A DNA stretch of 64,000 nucleotides from Numida meleagris (GCF_002078875.1 NC_034412.1:13640995-13704994); one strand, 5' to 3'. Shown: positions 37,542-51,260, numbered from the stretch's first letter. Numbers and translations are program-made. Notes: generated by a model from the letters alone, not told the origin.

Positions 37542-40500
37542 TTGCAGTCTAACACTGATAGTTGTTCACGCATCTTTGTGATAGTCGCAAGGAGAAAGAC
37601 TGCTGAAATCTACCTCAAACTGTCTCGTTAAGGGATCTGTCATAAATCACCTTATGTATTGAACTGTACAACCATTCTAAGTATTCCAGCCAAATGCACT
37701 GTCTGATCATAAATTTCTGTTTCTGGGTTATAGACATGCTTTTAAAAAAATACATATGAAGTTTGAGTATATTAAAAATGAAGAACAGTTTGTATATCAA
37801 CTTAAAGACTAGCGTTTTTCCAAATGAAATATTTCTTGTATGGTGTTTGGACACCTTTGTTGGCCTTGTGCCAAGAGTTATAGTTTTGTTTTGAGGGTGG
37901 TGGGGAGGGCTGAACATTTTGGTATATCTTCTGAGAGGGATAACTAATTTTCCTGCTGCGGTACAAAAATAAAGTATAAATGAAATAAAGAATAAGCAGA
38001 GAGAGTCTGACTGTTGTGATTAAACCTAGAGCTATGATGCCAGCTTTTGATTTTTAACAGTGAAGCCTCAAGCTGTCCCAGTGATACAATGACCCTTTCC
38101 ATTTTGAAATAGGAAAAAAAAAAAAGCTTATAAAATAATAACCTGACAATCACTGATAAGTTGTTTCCTGGTTTTGATTTCATTCCTACTGGGTGTGTAT
38201 CACAGGGCTGATCAGCATGGACTTCTCTGAAGTTTCTGGAGAATAGAACTACACCCCTGGATATTCCTCTCCCTTCACCTTTTCCGTATTTCCTATTTAC
38301 TATTGTACATACAAAATTCAAAAATAGGTGAGAACCTCCACTTAGCTGCCTATGAAAGCGCTGAGTTGAATTTGTTTGCCTTCATAATCAGTCTTTATTT
38401 AAACTTCTCGTCTTGGCTGGAAGTATTGGAACAGCTGTGCCACATGCTGTTATTCCTAAAAAGAGATGTCCAGACTGTCTGCAGTGGAATGGGGGAGATC
38501 CTCTAGCACTTGCCTGGGCTTTTCCAGTCATAGCAATAAAAATGAAAAGAAGTAGGTTTTTTTGCTTAACATGGTGTGGTTTTAGCTGCATTTTAGTAGC
38601 TTGCTCTGTTTGTTGTGTCAGAGTCCAGTGTGGCTCTCAAAGAGAGGAGGTGGTGTTTCAAAGGCAGTTACGTGTTTCAGCTACTAATGAAAAGATGATT
38701 GGTAGCAAATGCAGGGACTGAATCCTTGCTCTGGTTACTTGGGTTCCAGAGGGGTTTTGTATTCGACTCAGTTGCTGACTTAAATGTAGTGATCTGCTGA
38801 TAGATAAGTAACACCTTATGAATTTAAACTTTGAAGGTAGGAAGAATGCATTATACCACCTAATTGGAACAATGTATGTTCTTTTTTTTCTCATGTGAAT
38901 CTACCTGGAATACCTATCTTGCAACAACAGATGAAAATCAGTGATGATTGAATTCTAATTAAGAATCTAGCTGCATCACCAGTGAATGGAAAGAGTAATC
39001 AAGTTCTGCTCACATGTTATAATAGTTATTCATTCAATTTGCATATTTCCTTCATATCACTCGGTTCCCTAATTTGTTCCTTCTTTGCCTATTCCATTTG
39101 TATCAGTGTTCTTCCTATTATTTGTTTTTAATTGCGGCTATTGAAACTATTGAAATTGTAGTTTTGTCATCTTATTCTTGGCTTTGAACGTGAGCACTAG
39201 AGGTAGTTATTGCTGGTGGAAGTATTAAGAACTTCATAGATATAAAAGAACAACCTTTTTCCTTTGTGGTGCAGGATCTGAAAAGGATAGGAAAGTCCCA
39301 GTCTTTTTACTCTGAAAGCATTTGATCAGTTGTTATGAGCCTTTATGAAATTTGGTTAGTGAACAAAATGTATATGTTGAATGCAGTTTAACTTCACAAA
39401 GGGAAGGAGTGGAAGAAAAAATACTGGACTGAGTTTTTGTATTGTTTTATTTAGTTTCTTTATTTTCTTATTGTTATATAAGTATTTGTAACTGCTATAA
39501 TTAGGGGCATAACTATGGGTGGATATCCCTCCTTAAAAAATATTTTGTAATATCATTATTGTTGGCATATAAAAGAAGGAATTATTTATAAGAATAAAGA
39601 CATCTATGTTGTATGGTGCAGCTCCGTTCGTAGGAAGGGTTTTTATTATTCTTCAACTTCAAATAATTTTCAAATAAGAAAAACAAATGCCAAATAGTAC
39701 TGTTACTTTTAAAGAGAGGCTGGTTGAATTAAAAATCTCATATGAAGTGGCTTGTTGCATACTTGCATAAGTCTCTGCAATTGCAAAGCAAAGACAAGAG
39801 ATAAAAGAAATCTGGAAGGTGATACACTAATTAGAGAGTATTTCCAACAATTATTTTCTATTTCTATATCTTTTGAATATTTTTATCTATGTGTACATGA
39901 ACTCAGATCGTTTATAAAATAAGTACTTAGAATTCAGTTTTCACAAATATTGTATGTCTGATACCATAGATCCTTTTGCTCTCAAACTTGCTTGGGAATG
40001 AAGGTAAGTCTAGTTTTATAGCTTGTCAGTAAATTTTTAGAGAACACTTAAAATTTAAGAGAACTCCCTTTAAGGAATATTACTCTTTTCAATATTTTTA
40101 TCAATTCTGCTTGACAACTACTGGAGCAATACGAGCAGATAATTCTGGCTCAAGACAATTCTTCCCCGGGGATTTTTATTTGTTACAATATACTTATTAC
40201 TTTTGGACAAAAATTATATGAATAGAATTTATCTATCCAGGCCAAGACTGGATTTGATACGGTCATTTATTTTATTATTTATAATGTTTTCTTTTGTTTT
40301 TTATTTTTTTGCCAAGGCATAAGATTAACTGGCCATCTGTCTATTTTACTACAAAGCAGTACCTGCTTCTCATTATTGGCAGTTAATTTTGTGGCAGAAA
40401 TTCATTGAATATGTTCTCGTGTTCTGGTATATTGAGTGACATTCACAGAAATCTAACAAATCCAATCAGAGTATTAAAGGATACTTAGTAGAAGAAAAGT

Positions 40501-41708
40501 GTCATGAAAAATATTCATATTTGCCACTATTTAAAAATTGTCATTAGTGTCCTTTCATGTCATACCACTTGGCCAGATTCGTTCTGAGTATCTCAAAATA
40601 CATGAGATATTTCCAGCGGAAAGATGTAGAATTGTTGGGCACAAGACTAGAATGGCTGTGAGTGATCTTGTGTCTGTTCAGTACACTAATAATATGAAAA
40701 GATTCTGGTCCCATGTGTTAAGAACTGTAGACTTGCATCTATTTTATATTAAGTCATAAATATGTCATGAAATGTCTGCTCAGAAGCAAAAGGATAACTG
40801 GAGATAATCAAGTGTTCTCTATTTAACTTCACTAAACTGACGATTTATTTAAATTCTTTTTTTTCCCAGCAAGGTCTTGAGAACATTTATCAGTGGAAAA
40901 AAACATCCATTCTAACAGAACACCCGTTTGAATTTTTCTACTATTGTAGTTTGCGACAACATTTTTTAGATCTTCCTTCTGACATTCCTTCTTTCCGTTT
41001 TGTTGCCATATTTAGCTGTGCCACACCTGTCTTTATCAGGGCAATTGTTGTACAAATTCTTATTCTGTTGAAATTATGATTTTGTTTAATAAGTTCTTCA
41101 CAAAGCTACTATCAATAGTTGATTCTTTATCCTTCTTTGCCCTTTATATGTTGGCACTCCCACTTCCTTGCCATTACTTTTGAGTTTCAAATGAACCCAG
41201 AGTTAGTGTATAACAGTTTCTCTTCATCTTGCCTGACACAGATATTTCTGCAATGTACAATTCTCCTTGAGGGAGGAAGGGTAAGGGTTGCCTCTTGTAT
41301 TCCTTTGTGTTAAGATCACCATTTAACCAGATGCCAAACTATATAGTGATCAGTGGTGCTTATTTTTGTTAAGCAGCATCTTCAGAGCATCTGAAAATAT
41401 GTTGTGCTGCAGATTACGTTTAAGAATACCTGAGCTAACTTTAAATGTAGTAACACAAGACTAGAAGAACAAACGTAGCTCCACTTAACATAATTTTCTC
41501 TGGAGAAGACACTTATTTTCTGAACAAGTTGATATAATTTCTTCTGCTAATTGAGTTGTTCATTCTGCTAATGCACAGGGACATTCTTTCAGTCGGCTTG
41601 TGTTTGTTATGTGGTAGCATGCTTCTCTGGGGTGTAAACCAGTTGGCACTAATACTCGAAGCTGTCATGGTTAGAGTACTTTCTGCAAACTCATGCTAGA
41701 CTATACAG

Positions 41709-41797
41709 AGCTTGGACAGATGCTTTGAATTTACAGAGCAGCAGATGGATCATAATATTGCAAGCCTGGAGAAAAGATTTCTCCTTGAGCCAACAGG
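41709..41797 (+). other. Weak exon-like segment before a strong donor
   Basis: The segment ends at ACAGG|GTAAGT (donor at 41798-41803) and starts after TATACAG at 41702-41708, an acceptor with a poor pyrimidine tract. One frame reads 29 codons, including EQQMDHNIASLEKRFLLEPT, with heptad-like hydrophobic spacing. A second frame is also open across the segment, so the coding signal is not specific. No family was recognised. Chance is the leading explanation. Confidence 0.15.
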
Positions 41798-42552
41798 GTA
41801 AGTACTGTGCATTGGTAGAGAGTCATGTGATATATTTGTGCTTTCCTTATTTTCATATTAGGATTTTGTTGTTTTACTATAAGCAAATGGGAAACAAATG
41901 CTTTTAGTACCTTTTTCTACACAGTTCAAACAATTCCCTGAGCCTTTCTGTATATTCTGGAGAAAAATGCCATAAGAGATATGCAAAACCATGCCGAAGT
42001 AGCTGTGTTACATTTTGGATGCATCTCTGCATATGCAGTATAGATATAAGGGCTTGCTCAAGTTTTTCTACTGTGTTTCTCTGTTGTGCTCTATGCACAG
42101 TCCAGTGTCTTGATCTTCTTCCTTATTGTACACAAAAGCTCATTTTATAAAGCTGATTGGCATCATAAAAGATAGGTTGCTGAATTAAAGTTGAGTCCTA
42201 GCTTGATTATTTAATTAAGAGTACAAATAAGAAATCAAAGCATATAATCAGAAAAGCAAATATAGTCTAGAAATTAAATAAAAAGATTTATAAGCCCCTG
42301 ATGGAAAAACAGCTGCTCTGCTTCCATTTAGAAAGCTGCTTTAAATGCAAGAAAGATAATTTCATTATCACAAAATATTAACATAGACAAGAAATGATGT
42401 TTTAATATTTATCCTAGTTCAGAGTTTCTTTATCTTAGCTGTCATCTTGTCTCACTGAAAGAGAATAATGCTGTATGTCTAGAGAACAATAATTATTTTG
42501 TTTCATATTCTTTTCCAGTTAAAGCATGGTAGAATTAGGTTGCATGACAGAA

Positions 42553-42564
42553 AGAGAGAGAGAG
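42553..42564. repeat. Short (AG)6 microsatellite
   Basis: Six AG units with purine-rich flanks. Too short to be noteworthy beyond possible length polymorphism. Confidence 0.85.
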
Positions 42565-43754
42565 AATGTGAAGGAAGAGATGTTGTCAAGTCACAAATTA
42601 GTGAATATTTTTGTTGTTGCTTAGTTTTTAATCCAAATCTACAGTATCGAGAGTATGCTGATTGATAGATATCTAAATCTGGTGGCAGGAGATATTTATT
42701 TCCAAAGTGTGTTTAAAAAAAAAACAAACTATAATAAAAATAAATTCCTTAGTGATAGTCATAATAAAAAAAGAGCTTGGTGTGCAGGAGAGTAATCTCA
42801 TTTTTGATGTAACTTCCAGTTTTGTTCCAGTAGAAGGACTGACTCCTCTCTGCACTCGAAGTAAACATTTGTATTTCTAATATCCCAGCTGACATCCTTA
42901 TATTGATATATATTACTCTGTATGAAAGGATATTTCTACAAGAAAATTGTACCCCTATGTAAATGTTGAAAAGTAGAGTTGACAGAAAATGTCCCTTGAA
43001 GCATTTTGTGTGATAGATAGTTTATCGATTGTCTTTTTGAAAACTGGTTTTTAATTTGAATTCAATTTATTTTGATTTGAGTGGATATTTGCACGGTTTA
43101 AATTTCAGTCTTAAACTTTTATATATTTGTGACAGTATATAGTCATATTCCCCCTCTCCCACCACTATCAAGTTGATCTTTCCAGAGGTATTGCAAAAGG
43201 CGTAGGAAATATTTTTTTCATTACCTTGATAATAACGCTTTTCAGGTGTCCTTAAACTCTAATCTTCCAACATTTCATGTATGCTACACACGGCAAACAG
43301 TGCCTTGGAAGTTAATTGAGTTTCACGAATTTACTCCAGCACACACTGAAACCCTGTTTACTGGATTTTTAATTCAATATGAACATGTTAAAATATAAAA
43401 CTGCATTTTAACTCCTAGTCATTCTGTTATGCATGTTGTAGGCTTTCTCAATTAAGACACATCCAATTATATGTATTTAAAGATAAAAATCACCCTCAGA
43501 GGCACTGGGTGTGGAAACGGATTAAAAACTAATTAAATGTATGTCTCTGGAGATCTAAATTGCTTTCCTCTCCCACTTAAATTAGATATATGTCTAAATA
43601 AGAAGGAGATGTGAAGGTTAGTGATAACCTCAGGGTTGTTGTTTTGTATTTACTCTCAGATTGCCCAGCATTCCCTAGCCTTTTTCGTCATACAAAATTT
43701 TAACTTCTTTTTGGCCTTTTAGAGACTGAAATATGACTACATGTATTCTCTACG

Positions 43755-43866
43755 CTTTTATTTTTGTTAGTGTTAAATAACATACATTCCTAACAGCTAT
43801 TGTGACTCCACATGCTCCCAACACTTTTATTGTTCCTAATGTTAAATAACATTAATTTCTAACAAC
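43755..43866. repeat. Diverged two-copy tandem duplication, 69-bp offset
   Basis: CTTTTATT starts at 43755 and again at 43824. Both are followed at matching distance by TGTTAAATAACAT and CTAACA. About 45 bases align between the copies with several substitutions, so the duplication is not recent. No coding role is apparent. Confidence 0.55.
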
Positions 43867-46800
43867 CCTTTCCCAAATAAGGTGTGAATGTTATAATTGA
43901 AATTTTCTAGAGAAACTCTAAGCCAAATCATGAAATAGCCACTGCAACACCATCAGTGAGCAAAAGGAAAACATCAGAACTGTCAGAAAAAGTAGTTTCA
44001 TTTTCCCAGATGCGGTTAAGGATATCTGCTTGGGAGTGAGTAGAATCTGCATTGATTGAATGGCTTTGCAGAGCAACCTTCATTACTGTGGCAACTAGTT
44101 TAAAATTAAATTGGACTGAAATTAAATTTATAATATGTAATGGGCCAGGTCATATGAGATTTTAAGTAGGTAGGAAGAACTGGGCATTCAGTATTACCCA
44201 GAGCCTGAACTCAATCTATGTAGCTTCTTTAAGTGGAAGATGGCATACATTTATTAAAGATCACCATTGTGTCTATACCTTGAGGAGATGATTCTATATA
44301 GTCAGAATTAGACTGAAATATTTTGAAGTGATGTTAAAAAGTGAATCTCATGCAATGAAGCATGGTGAATGACATCAAAGACCTTGTTCAGCTGAAAGTG
44401 GCAAAACCTGAAAGTACTTTTAAGATATAATGTTTCCATGCATTGGGTACAGGCTGCAAGGGAGACTGGAGAGGAATAGGGACAGGGTGGACAGCAGTTG
44501 TCATTGGATTCTGTGGAACTGAACAGAAGGTAGCTTGATCAAAGCTTGCATTGAGTTCAGAATCATTTGACTGCCATCTCGTCTATGTCCATGAAAAACA
44601 AATAGTGATTCAAGGAATCACACTCAGTATGTGTACAGAGTGCAAGTTGTTATTTTCGGAGTCAGTGTATTTATTAGTTTAAAATAAAGTCTATGAATGC
44701 TACTTGGAAACTTTTTTTTTAAAGATGACATACACAGTTTGCTTACATTATAAACAGTAACTGAAGCCTCCCTTTGATCCTCTAGGTCTGATCAAGTTTT
44801 ACTTACTTGTACCGTAAGAATGTCAGCACTTTCAAAACTCTGTAGCTCAGGCCCTAGTTTAAGATCTTGATAAGACCACAGCCTAAAAATTACTGGAAAT
44901 CCTCAAAGGAGCAGTGTCACTTGAAAGATTTACATTTGATTGAAATCCCAGATGGGGAAAAATTGTGTAAGAATATATTTATCCCCAAATTGCAGTCACT
45001 TTTAGTGACAGCAATGGAATCCTGCTTGGCAATGGAATCCCAGCTTCCTGATAGCTGTTTAAATTTCTCTTGGGACTAATATATTGCTATGGCATTTTAA
45101 TTTCATTTCTGTACAAGATCTCTCATAAACCATTAATTGTTTTGTTTTAATGTATATCCCTATGTCAGTACCTTCTTTTTAGCTCTTTGTAGCTCAAACA
45201 CTTTTTGCTATTTAGCTACTTGTGACACACAAGTACCCATTATCTATGAATACCACCAACAAAGGACAAAAAATAATACAAAAAATCTTCCTCCCTCTTA
45301 TGAAGGGGGGGAGTCCTTCCTGAAGATTTAATGGATGATCCTAAAGTGCAAATCCTTGATCTTCACGTGATTAGATATGATTCCTATTGTTACTATAAGT
45401 GTAGTTTTTAATCTTATATGTAGTACTTTATGAGAATCTGTTGAACAGAAACCATACCACCATAAATTTAGCATAACAGCCTCAGGAGCAAACACTAAAT
45501 AATGTTTAGTAATGGGTTTTATAATAAATTTATTGAGCTCTTTATGCATGCCTTTCACTCTTTTTCAATTCTAATGTTATAATACATCAGGACTCAAATG
45601 TTCTTCCTCATGATGCACTAGCTAGCAGACTGCTTACACAGGTTCTGGATAACTTAATCTAACACTTGTTGCAGACAATAGGAAGATTTTGTGGGTATAG
45701 TACCAGAACTTCATTGAAACATTAAAATACTGTCCCACCGCTTTTCCACATGCCTTTATTCAAGATGGACATGAATTCTTGGATGTGAGTTAGTATCTTG
45801 GGCATATGCTATCCTGCAACATAAACAAAAAGGCAAAGAGAAGGTTGTCAATGTTCCAAAAATACAGTTTATATTAGGTATAAGGACCACAAAATGAGGT
45901 ATTTCAGTTGTATTTTTAAAAGTTCAGTGGGAAAGTAGTCATTCCATAAGACAGGAGGAAAGTGGTGTAATACAAAGCCTAAGCGATGCTGTTGAAAGCA
46001 AAAAGTCAAAAGTCTCTGACTCAAGTTTTTTCTGATTTCCTTGTGGTCAAGCAAGATGTATTTCTGACTCCATGAGATAAGCATGCATACATACAGAAAT
46101 TATTAAGCAAGTGGATCTTCAAGCTTTCACTGTACAAATGGTTCTGGAATACATTTGTGCACAATGTTCTTTTCAAGTCTGAGAGAGATCAGGAGGACCT
46201 TTTTAAAAAACATCTGACAGTTGTTGAGAATGAAAATATCTAAGGCTTTTCTTCATATATGTGCGACCACCACTTAGGAAAAAAAAAAGATACTGCTTAA
46301 AGGTAATACTTCACATTAAAGGCCGGGGCCAGAAAGTCTGGTAAGAGAGAAGAATTTTCAGTGGGAAGTCCAGTCAGTGGATTATTTATAATTGAACTGG
46401 TTTAAAACTCAGTAAAACAGGAATAGGAACTCGTCTGCGTTAGATAACCTAGCAGGCCTTCCTTATGAAATTTCTATGATGTGTTATAGAATGTTTTGGT
46501 TTGGTGACTGAAGAACTCAGACGAGCAATTCTTACAGAACTGGTTTAAAAAAAAAATTACGTCAAATCTGCATTTAATATGAATGGCTTTGAGACTTCTC
46601 TGTACTGACAAGTTTGACAGTATATAGTTTTGGCATTAAATAGTACTTCTTTACAGTATTGTTCTATACTAACTTTTAATTTCTCCAGCCTAAATATATG
46701 TGTATTGTCTTTTCCTACAGGGGTTTGTTTCTGCCAATGCTTAAATGTAAGCTTGTTAGATGATTATTATTTTAGTGCCTGTGACAAGAAACATGAGGTG

Positions 46801-47776
46801 CAACAAGATTTATGTTTGAGTTTTATTTACCTTCTAATGAAAATGTCCTTGTGCTATCCTACAGAGAAAGAAAGCTGAAATTGCTCTTTATATTCTCTAA
46901 AATCAATGCCAAATGCTCATCTAAGGTAGCTGAGATTTCTGTATCTATGTTATTGCTAAATCATCCACTTCACTGGTCTACTGTCTTAACAAAGGTGAGT
47001 TTCTTAATCAGCAAATATGAAATTTTTTTACAGAATGGATTTTTTAGGAGTGTATTTCATTAATTGTGTTATAAATATGCAATATTTATTACGTATTGGT
47101 TGTATTTGATCAAGAAAAGCATCAATCTCCATATAGATGTTCAATACCTTGGTAATCAAGAGTTTAAATACAGTTGCTGAAGTAGCATTAGGTATGTATA
47201 TTTATACCTGGGAAGGGGAATTTTGTACTAACATTTCTGTTAAACTGCAGTTATAAATTAGTTAATCGATTCATGAAAATTAAGTTACACATTTACTTCC
47301 TGAAGCTAGTTTTTGTCCCTCCAAAATGGAGGGAGAAAAGGTACACCTCTTAGATGTGTTTATCACAGTAATCCTGTTTCATGTGTGAGCTGTATAGTCC
47401 TTAAGTGCTGCCTCTGACTCCTTTTTTTCTTGTTGTGGCTATCACCAGATTTATAGACAGAAAGGAAGGCTGTTGCTTCATCCTGCCCATCACCCCTGAC
47501 ACTTCACATTTGTTTTCTGAAATATAGTTTCTACTGTTGCATTTTGTTTAGTGCTAAAAGGTCTCTAATGGGCTGATCTGTCTCCTCCTCTGCTTGTTGC
47601 CTCAAGTAATGTGAATAACAACCTCCTTAGACCTCAGAATCTCTCTCCTGACTTCATGGCAGTGCTTGGGCACCTGCAAACAGGTTTTTCAGCTCTAGTG
47701 TAGTAAATTAGAGTGCTCTGTGTTAGTAATGGAAACAAATACTAAAGGGAGTAAATTAAAACTCACAGCACAGTTA

Positions 47777-47830
47777 TTATGATCTTGTAGGTCTTTTCCA
47801 ACCTAGCTAATTCTATGATTCTATGATTCT
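47777..47830 (+). mobile_element. CR1 LINE 3' tail (plus strand)
   Basis: ATGATCTTGTAGGTCTTTTC, CAACCTAG and then two full ATTCTATG units plus ATTCT match the 3' end of avian CR1 in plus orientation. Only about 54 bases of the element are present, an extreme 5' truncation. The tail units at 47810-47830 are intact. Confidence 0.9.
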
Positions 47831-47831
47831 G

Positions 47832-49946
47832 TTGCCCAAAGGAAAAGCTAGGACAGGTAGCAGATGCCACTCCTTCTTTGTGATTGTTTTATCAATTTCT
47901 GTAAATGTCACTGCTTGAAAACTGAGATACAGATGTAGCCATGAGCAAGGACCACTTAGCAGACTTGTGCAGACATTTGAATATGACTTATTTTCAGCAT
48001 CATTTTTCAGAATAAGAGTACTCGGTGGCAGTTTAATGTAAAATATAGAATTAGATTTGGCTAAATGACCAGAACTCTGGATTTTGCTATCTCAGGTGAA
48101 GTTTCAACTGCTAATTTACAGAGAACCATGCTCTCCCTTTCCCCACGCAAACAAATCTGGAATATCTTTCTATATAGCTGTTACAATGCGAAGGTTTAAG
48201 AATGCCTCCATCAAAAATATAACCTATATCTGTGTGTCTCATTGCTGGCTAGGATGCTGGATCCAACCTTGAGAACCTTCCAGATGGACTGCTGCCTTTT
48301 ACTTGAAAAAGAGAGACAAAGATGAAGTGGCTGTGAATGGTGAGAATTGGAGGCTCACCTCCTCAGGGATGGATGAGGTTCAGCTGGAGGCTCATCATGC
48401 CTATTCATGCATGTGGTTTGGTTTTTACAGTCACTGTGCCCCATCAGTGAAGTCTGTAAAGGAGACTCAGCTCCATGTGGTTGAAGATGTGCATAACCCC
48501 ATAACTGTCAGTAGGACAGTATCCTGTTGGTGGGGAATGGAAAATTGGAGCCCTGGTAGAAAGAGTGGTGACTCAGGAGTGGAGGGACAAAGTGTAAGCA
48601 AGTGCTGGAATCTCCCTGAGTTTAACTACAACTATGAAACACTGTTTAAAATGTGTTTTCTTTTTCTATAGCAAGATTAATTGAAAAAGTTTAAGCGTTT
48701 CGAAATCATATTGCTTGCCTCAGGAATCTGAAATAGTAATGGTGTGTCTTTTCATAGTTATTTCAAATTGCTCGTGTATGTGTTAGCTGACATTGGCATA
48801 AGTAAATTGTTTCTCTGTGGTGTTTCATCTTCTTGGTTGTTTGGAATTCAGCTTAATTCTCAATTTGTCTGCTTTATGCAGGCATCTGTATCAGCATGAA
48901 GCTATTCACATGCACTTCCTCCCTTTCTGTGTGACACACTTCCATATGTGGATTCACATTTAACTAATATACACAGATAATTTCTTGTACCCTGTAGCTC
49001 TATTGACTATACTATTGATCCTGTACTGTCATTTAGAGTTAGGGTTTTTATCTGTTCTTATATCCTTCTGTCAGAGATAATACAATATTATAAGGATGCA
49101 CTGTCTGATTTAGCAGAGAGATTTAACAGAGCAAGGCTGTTATGATATTTACATGACCTAATTATTTTACTACTATTAGTGATTTTCTGCTAACGACTCC
49201 GTCTTGTTTTTATCTTCACCAACTGCTTTAATAAAGTATTCATTATATATCGCGTTGCCACTGAACATGGTATTCATATGTCTCTAACTAAAGGAAAGGT
49301 ATTTTTTTCCTCTTTCATCAGTGCTGAGACCTTTTGTGGAAGCAGTAGTGACTTCTTTTTTCCAAAGATGCGTTCACCTGCAGTGGATATGAGCAAATGA
49401 ATTTTTGATTTGGTGTATTTCTTTAACTGTGTTATATTTTCTTGGGATTTGAGTCAGGTTTAGATTTACTGGATGTAGACTCAGGTCCAATTATCCAAAG
49501 GGCTTAACACTATCTGATTTCTTAATTTGCTTTTTTCTATAGGCATTAGCATCAATATTTATTTCCAAATCAGCTGTTCCTCCATCTTCCTTTTTTATTT
49601 CCATGTTTCTCTTGAACTGTTGACAGTTCCATGGTACACCAAATCTCATTTTCAATTTTATACTGCTTCTTTAATCTGAGTTAGATCCTGACTTTCTGAG
49701 ATGAATCTCCTCAGTTAGAATATCAACCATACCCTGGATTATCAACAAGAATCAACTACAACAAAATGTTGACTGCAGAGTAGTAAGTAGTAAGAGCAGC
49801 TCAGAACTGACATAGCAAGATCCGAAGCTTCAAAGAATGGTGGAAGGATAGAGAGGGTCAATAACTGGAAAAAGTTTCAATGATGCACATCAGAAGTAGA
49901 AACAGAAGACTTTAGCAAGTCTTCTCTGAGGCAAGTTGTAGACTGA
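47832..49946. other. Non-coding stretch, no recognised gene
   Basis: No gene was recognised. The part at about 48260-48620 is less AT-rich and holds a 122-codon open frame, but that frame has no domain or splice context I can identify and probably reflects composition. Immediately before the LTR there are short GTAGTAA direct repeats (about 49780-49795). Confidence 0.5.
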
Positions 49947-50459
49947 TGTGGTGGTTTAACCTGACAAGCAACTAAACACTATGCAGCCTTTCGCATACTC
50001 CCCCTCACCCTCAGTGAGATAGCAGAGAGAACTGGAAAAAAAAAAGTAGAACTCGTAGATTGAGATGAAAACTATTTTAGTAAAACAGAAGAAGAAATCA
50101 TCGCCTGCTGACTGATGCCCAGCCAGTCCCTGAGCAGCAGCAGCCCACCTGGCCAGCTGCCTGCAGTTTTACGGTTTCCTCACATGATGTCATATGGCAT
50201 GGAATATCTCTTTGGCTGGTTTAGGTCAGCTGCCCTGGTTCTGTCCCCTTCCAATTCCTCATGCCCCTTTGCCCCCCTTGTGGGCAGGACAGTAGAAGAA
50301 GCTGAGAAACTAAAGTCTCTTTGGCTCTGTGCATCCCTACTCAGCAACAACTGAAACATTGGTATGTTATCAACGTTGTTCTTTATCCTAAAGCCAAAAC
50401 ATAACATCATACCAGACACTGTGAAGAAAATCAACTCTGTCCCAGCTGAAACAAGGGCA
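49947..50459 (-). mobile_element. Solo LTR of an avian ERVL-type endogenous retrovirus
   Basis: The 513-bp segment starts TGTGGTGGTTTAACC and ends CCCAGCTGAAACAAGGGCA on the plus strand, so it has TG...CA ends. Blocks between match, in order, the remembered reverse complement of a common avian ERVL-type LTR: CAACTAAACAC, TAGAACTCGTAGATTGAGAT, GATGCCCAGCCAGTCCCTGA, ATATGGCATGGAATATC, GGTCAGCTGCCCTGG, and TCAGCAACAACTGAAACATT. The LTR therefore reads on the minus strand. No gag, pol or env sequence or second LTR was seen on either side, so it is a solo LTR, normally left by recombination between two LTRs. The expected TATA box and poly-A signal are altered by substitutions, and an AT-rich internal part is shorter than I recall. 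The 5-bp flanks ACTGA and ATTGG agree at three of five positions. Open frames inside are LTR artefacts. Confidence 0.88.
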
Positions 50460-51241
50460 ATTGGAGTAGATATGGAAGTTGTCTTTAGAAAGGATAAAGA
50501 ACCCATGGTCATGCTAAGCCAGCAGGAGGAGTGAGGGAGTATCTTCAGCACTGAGTCTGCACTTGGGCAGTTTGCTTTGCACTTTCATAACTGGGTTATC
50601 CTTCAGCTCCTGACTAGGAAGTAGCAGCCAGTGAATATCAGTTAATACTGTGTGAGCACTGAGTGGTGGCTACTCTAGCACCTGCAATTTGTGTCAGCTG
50701 CAGCCCGTAAGGAGATTTTTCCTTTCTTCTTTTTTAATGTAAATACACCTGGAGTGCCTGGGATCAGCAAGTCTGTTTTATAGCAATTAAAATTACAAGG
50801 TTAACCTTATTTCCTGTTTACAATATTCTGTGCAGCTCTGTTATTTTTATTTTGGAAGTTATGAGCTATGTGATTAATAGCCACTTCTGTTGTTTAACTA
50901 AACGTCAAGAGGCAGCTGAAAGTATTTGGGGAAAACACCGAAAGGTTACTCAGCAAAAAAGAAAACAGGAGGGAGATATTGAAATGAGGTTAGAGATTAA
51001 GGAGAATCTAGGTATGTTCCAAACGTTATGTGAATACTTGAATAGGTTTCTGGCAAGGAGGTTGATCATGTATTTGAGGCTCATAGAACGAACCACCGGG
51101 GAATGCTAATAAAAATCTTTCTATCCAAAGTGGGATCAGAATTTAAATTATATTCTGTACTGAAATCAGGAGGCTTGGAATAATCTCTAATACTAAATAA
51201 CAGCAGACAAAACCATAAATCTACAATGCATCATTTTTAAT

Positions 51242-51260
51242 GGACCTTAATCTAAGGTCC
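51242..51260. repeat. Perfect inverted repeat, 8-bp arms, 3-bp spacer
   Basis: GGACCTTA at 51242-51249 and TAAGGTCC at 51253-51260 are exact reverse complements around ATC. It is like the 22321 repeat but shorter, and consistent with a template-switch event. Confidence 0.8.

Larger units (their letters stand above)
37545..47776. other. AT-rich non-coding stretch, no recognised gene
   Basis: About 10 kb without a supported gene. It contains an A-run near 38113-38124, an (AG)6 tract at 42553-42564, the exon-like segment at 41709-41797 and a diverged tandem duplication at 43755-43866. Parts around 43260-43560 have the mixed composition sometimes seen in conserved non-coding elements; this was not tested. 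The open frames of 60-125 codons show no domain. Confidence 0.5.

Noticed and set aside
37944..38321. 125-codon minus-strand open frame
   Set aside because: This is the longest open frame in the window but it is within chance expectation for 64 kb. Its composition is irregular and no family was recognised.
39963..40003. Mini-exon ending at GAATGAAG|GTAAGT
   Set aside because: It is only about 34 bases with a poor acceptor and a leucine-rich read typical of pyrimidine-rich DNA.
46718..46986. Exon between TTTTCCTACAG (about 46711-46721) and AAAG|GTGAGT (about 46996)
   Set aside because: The splice-like sites are good, but stop codons occur in all frames across the interval. At most it could be a non-coding exon.
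48303..48671. 122-codon plus-strand open frame
   Set aside because: No domain, splice context or promoter was recognised. It sits in a locally less AT-rich stretch where stop codons are rarer.
50180..50551. 123-codon minus-strand open frame
   Set aside because: Most of it is conceptual translation of the solo LTR, which does not encode protein.
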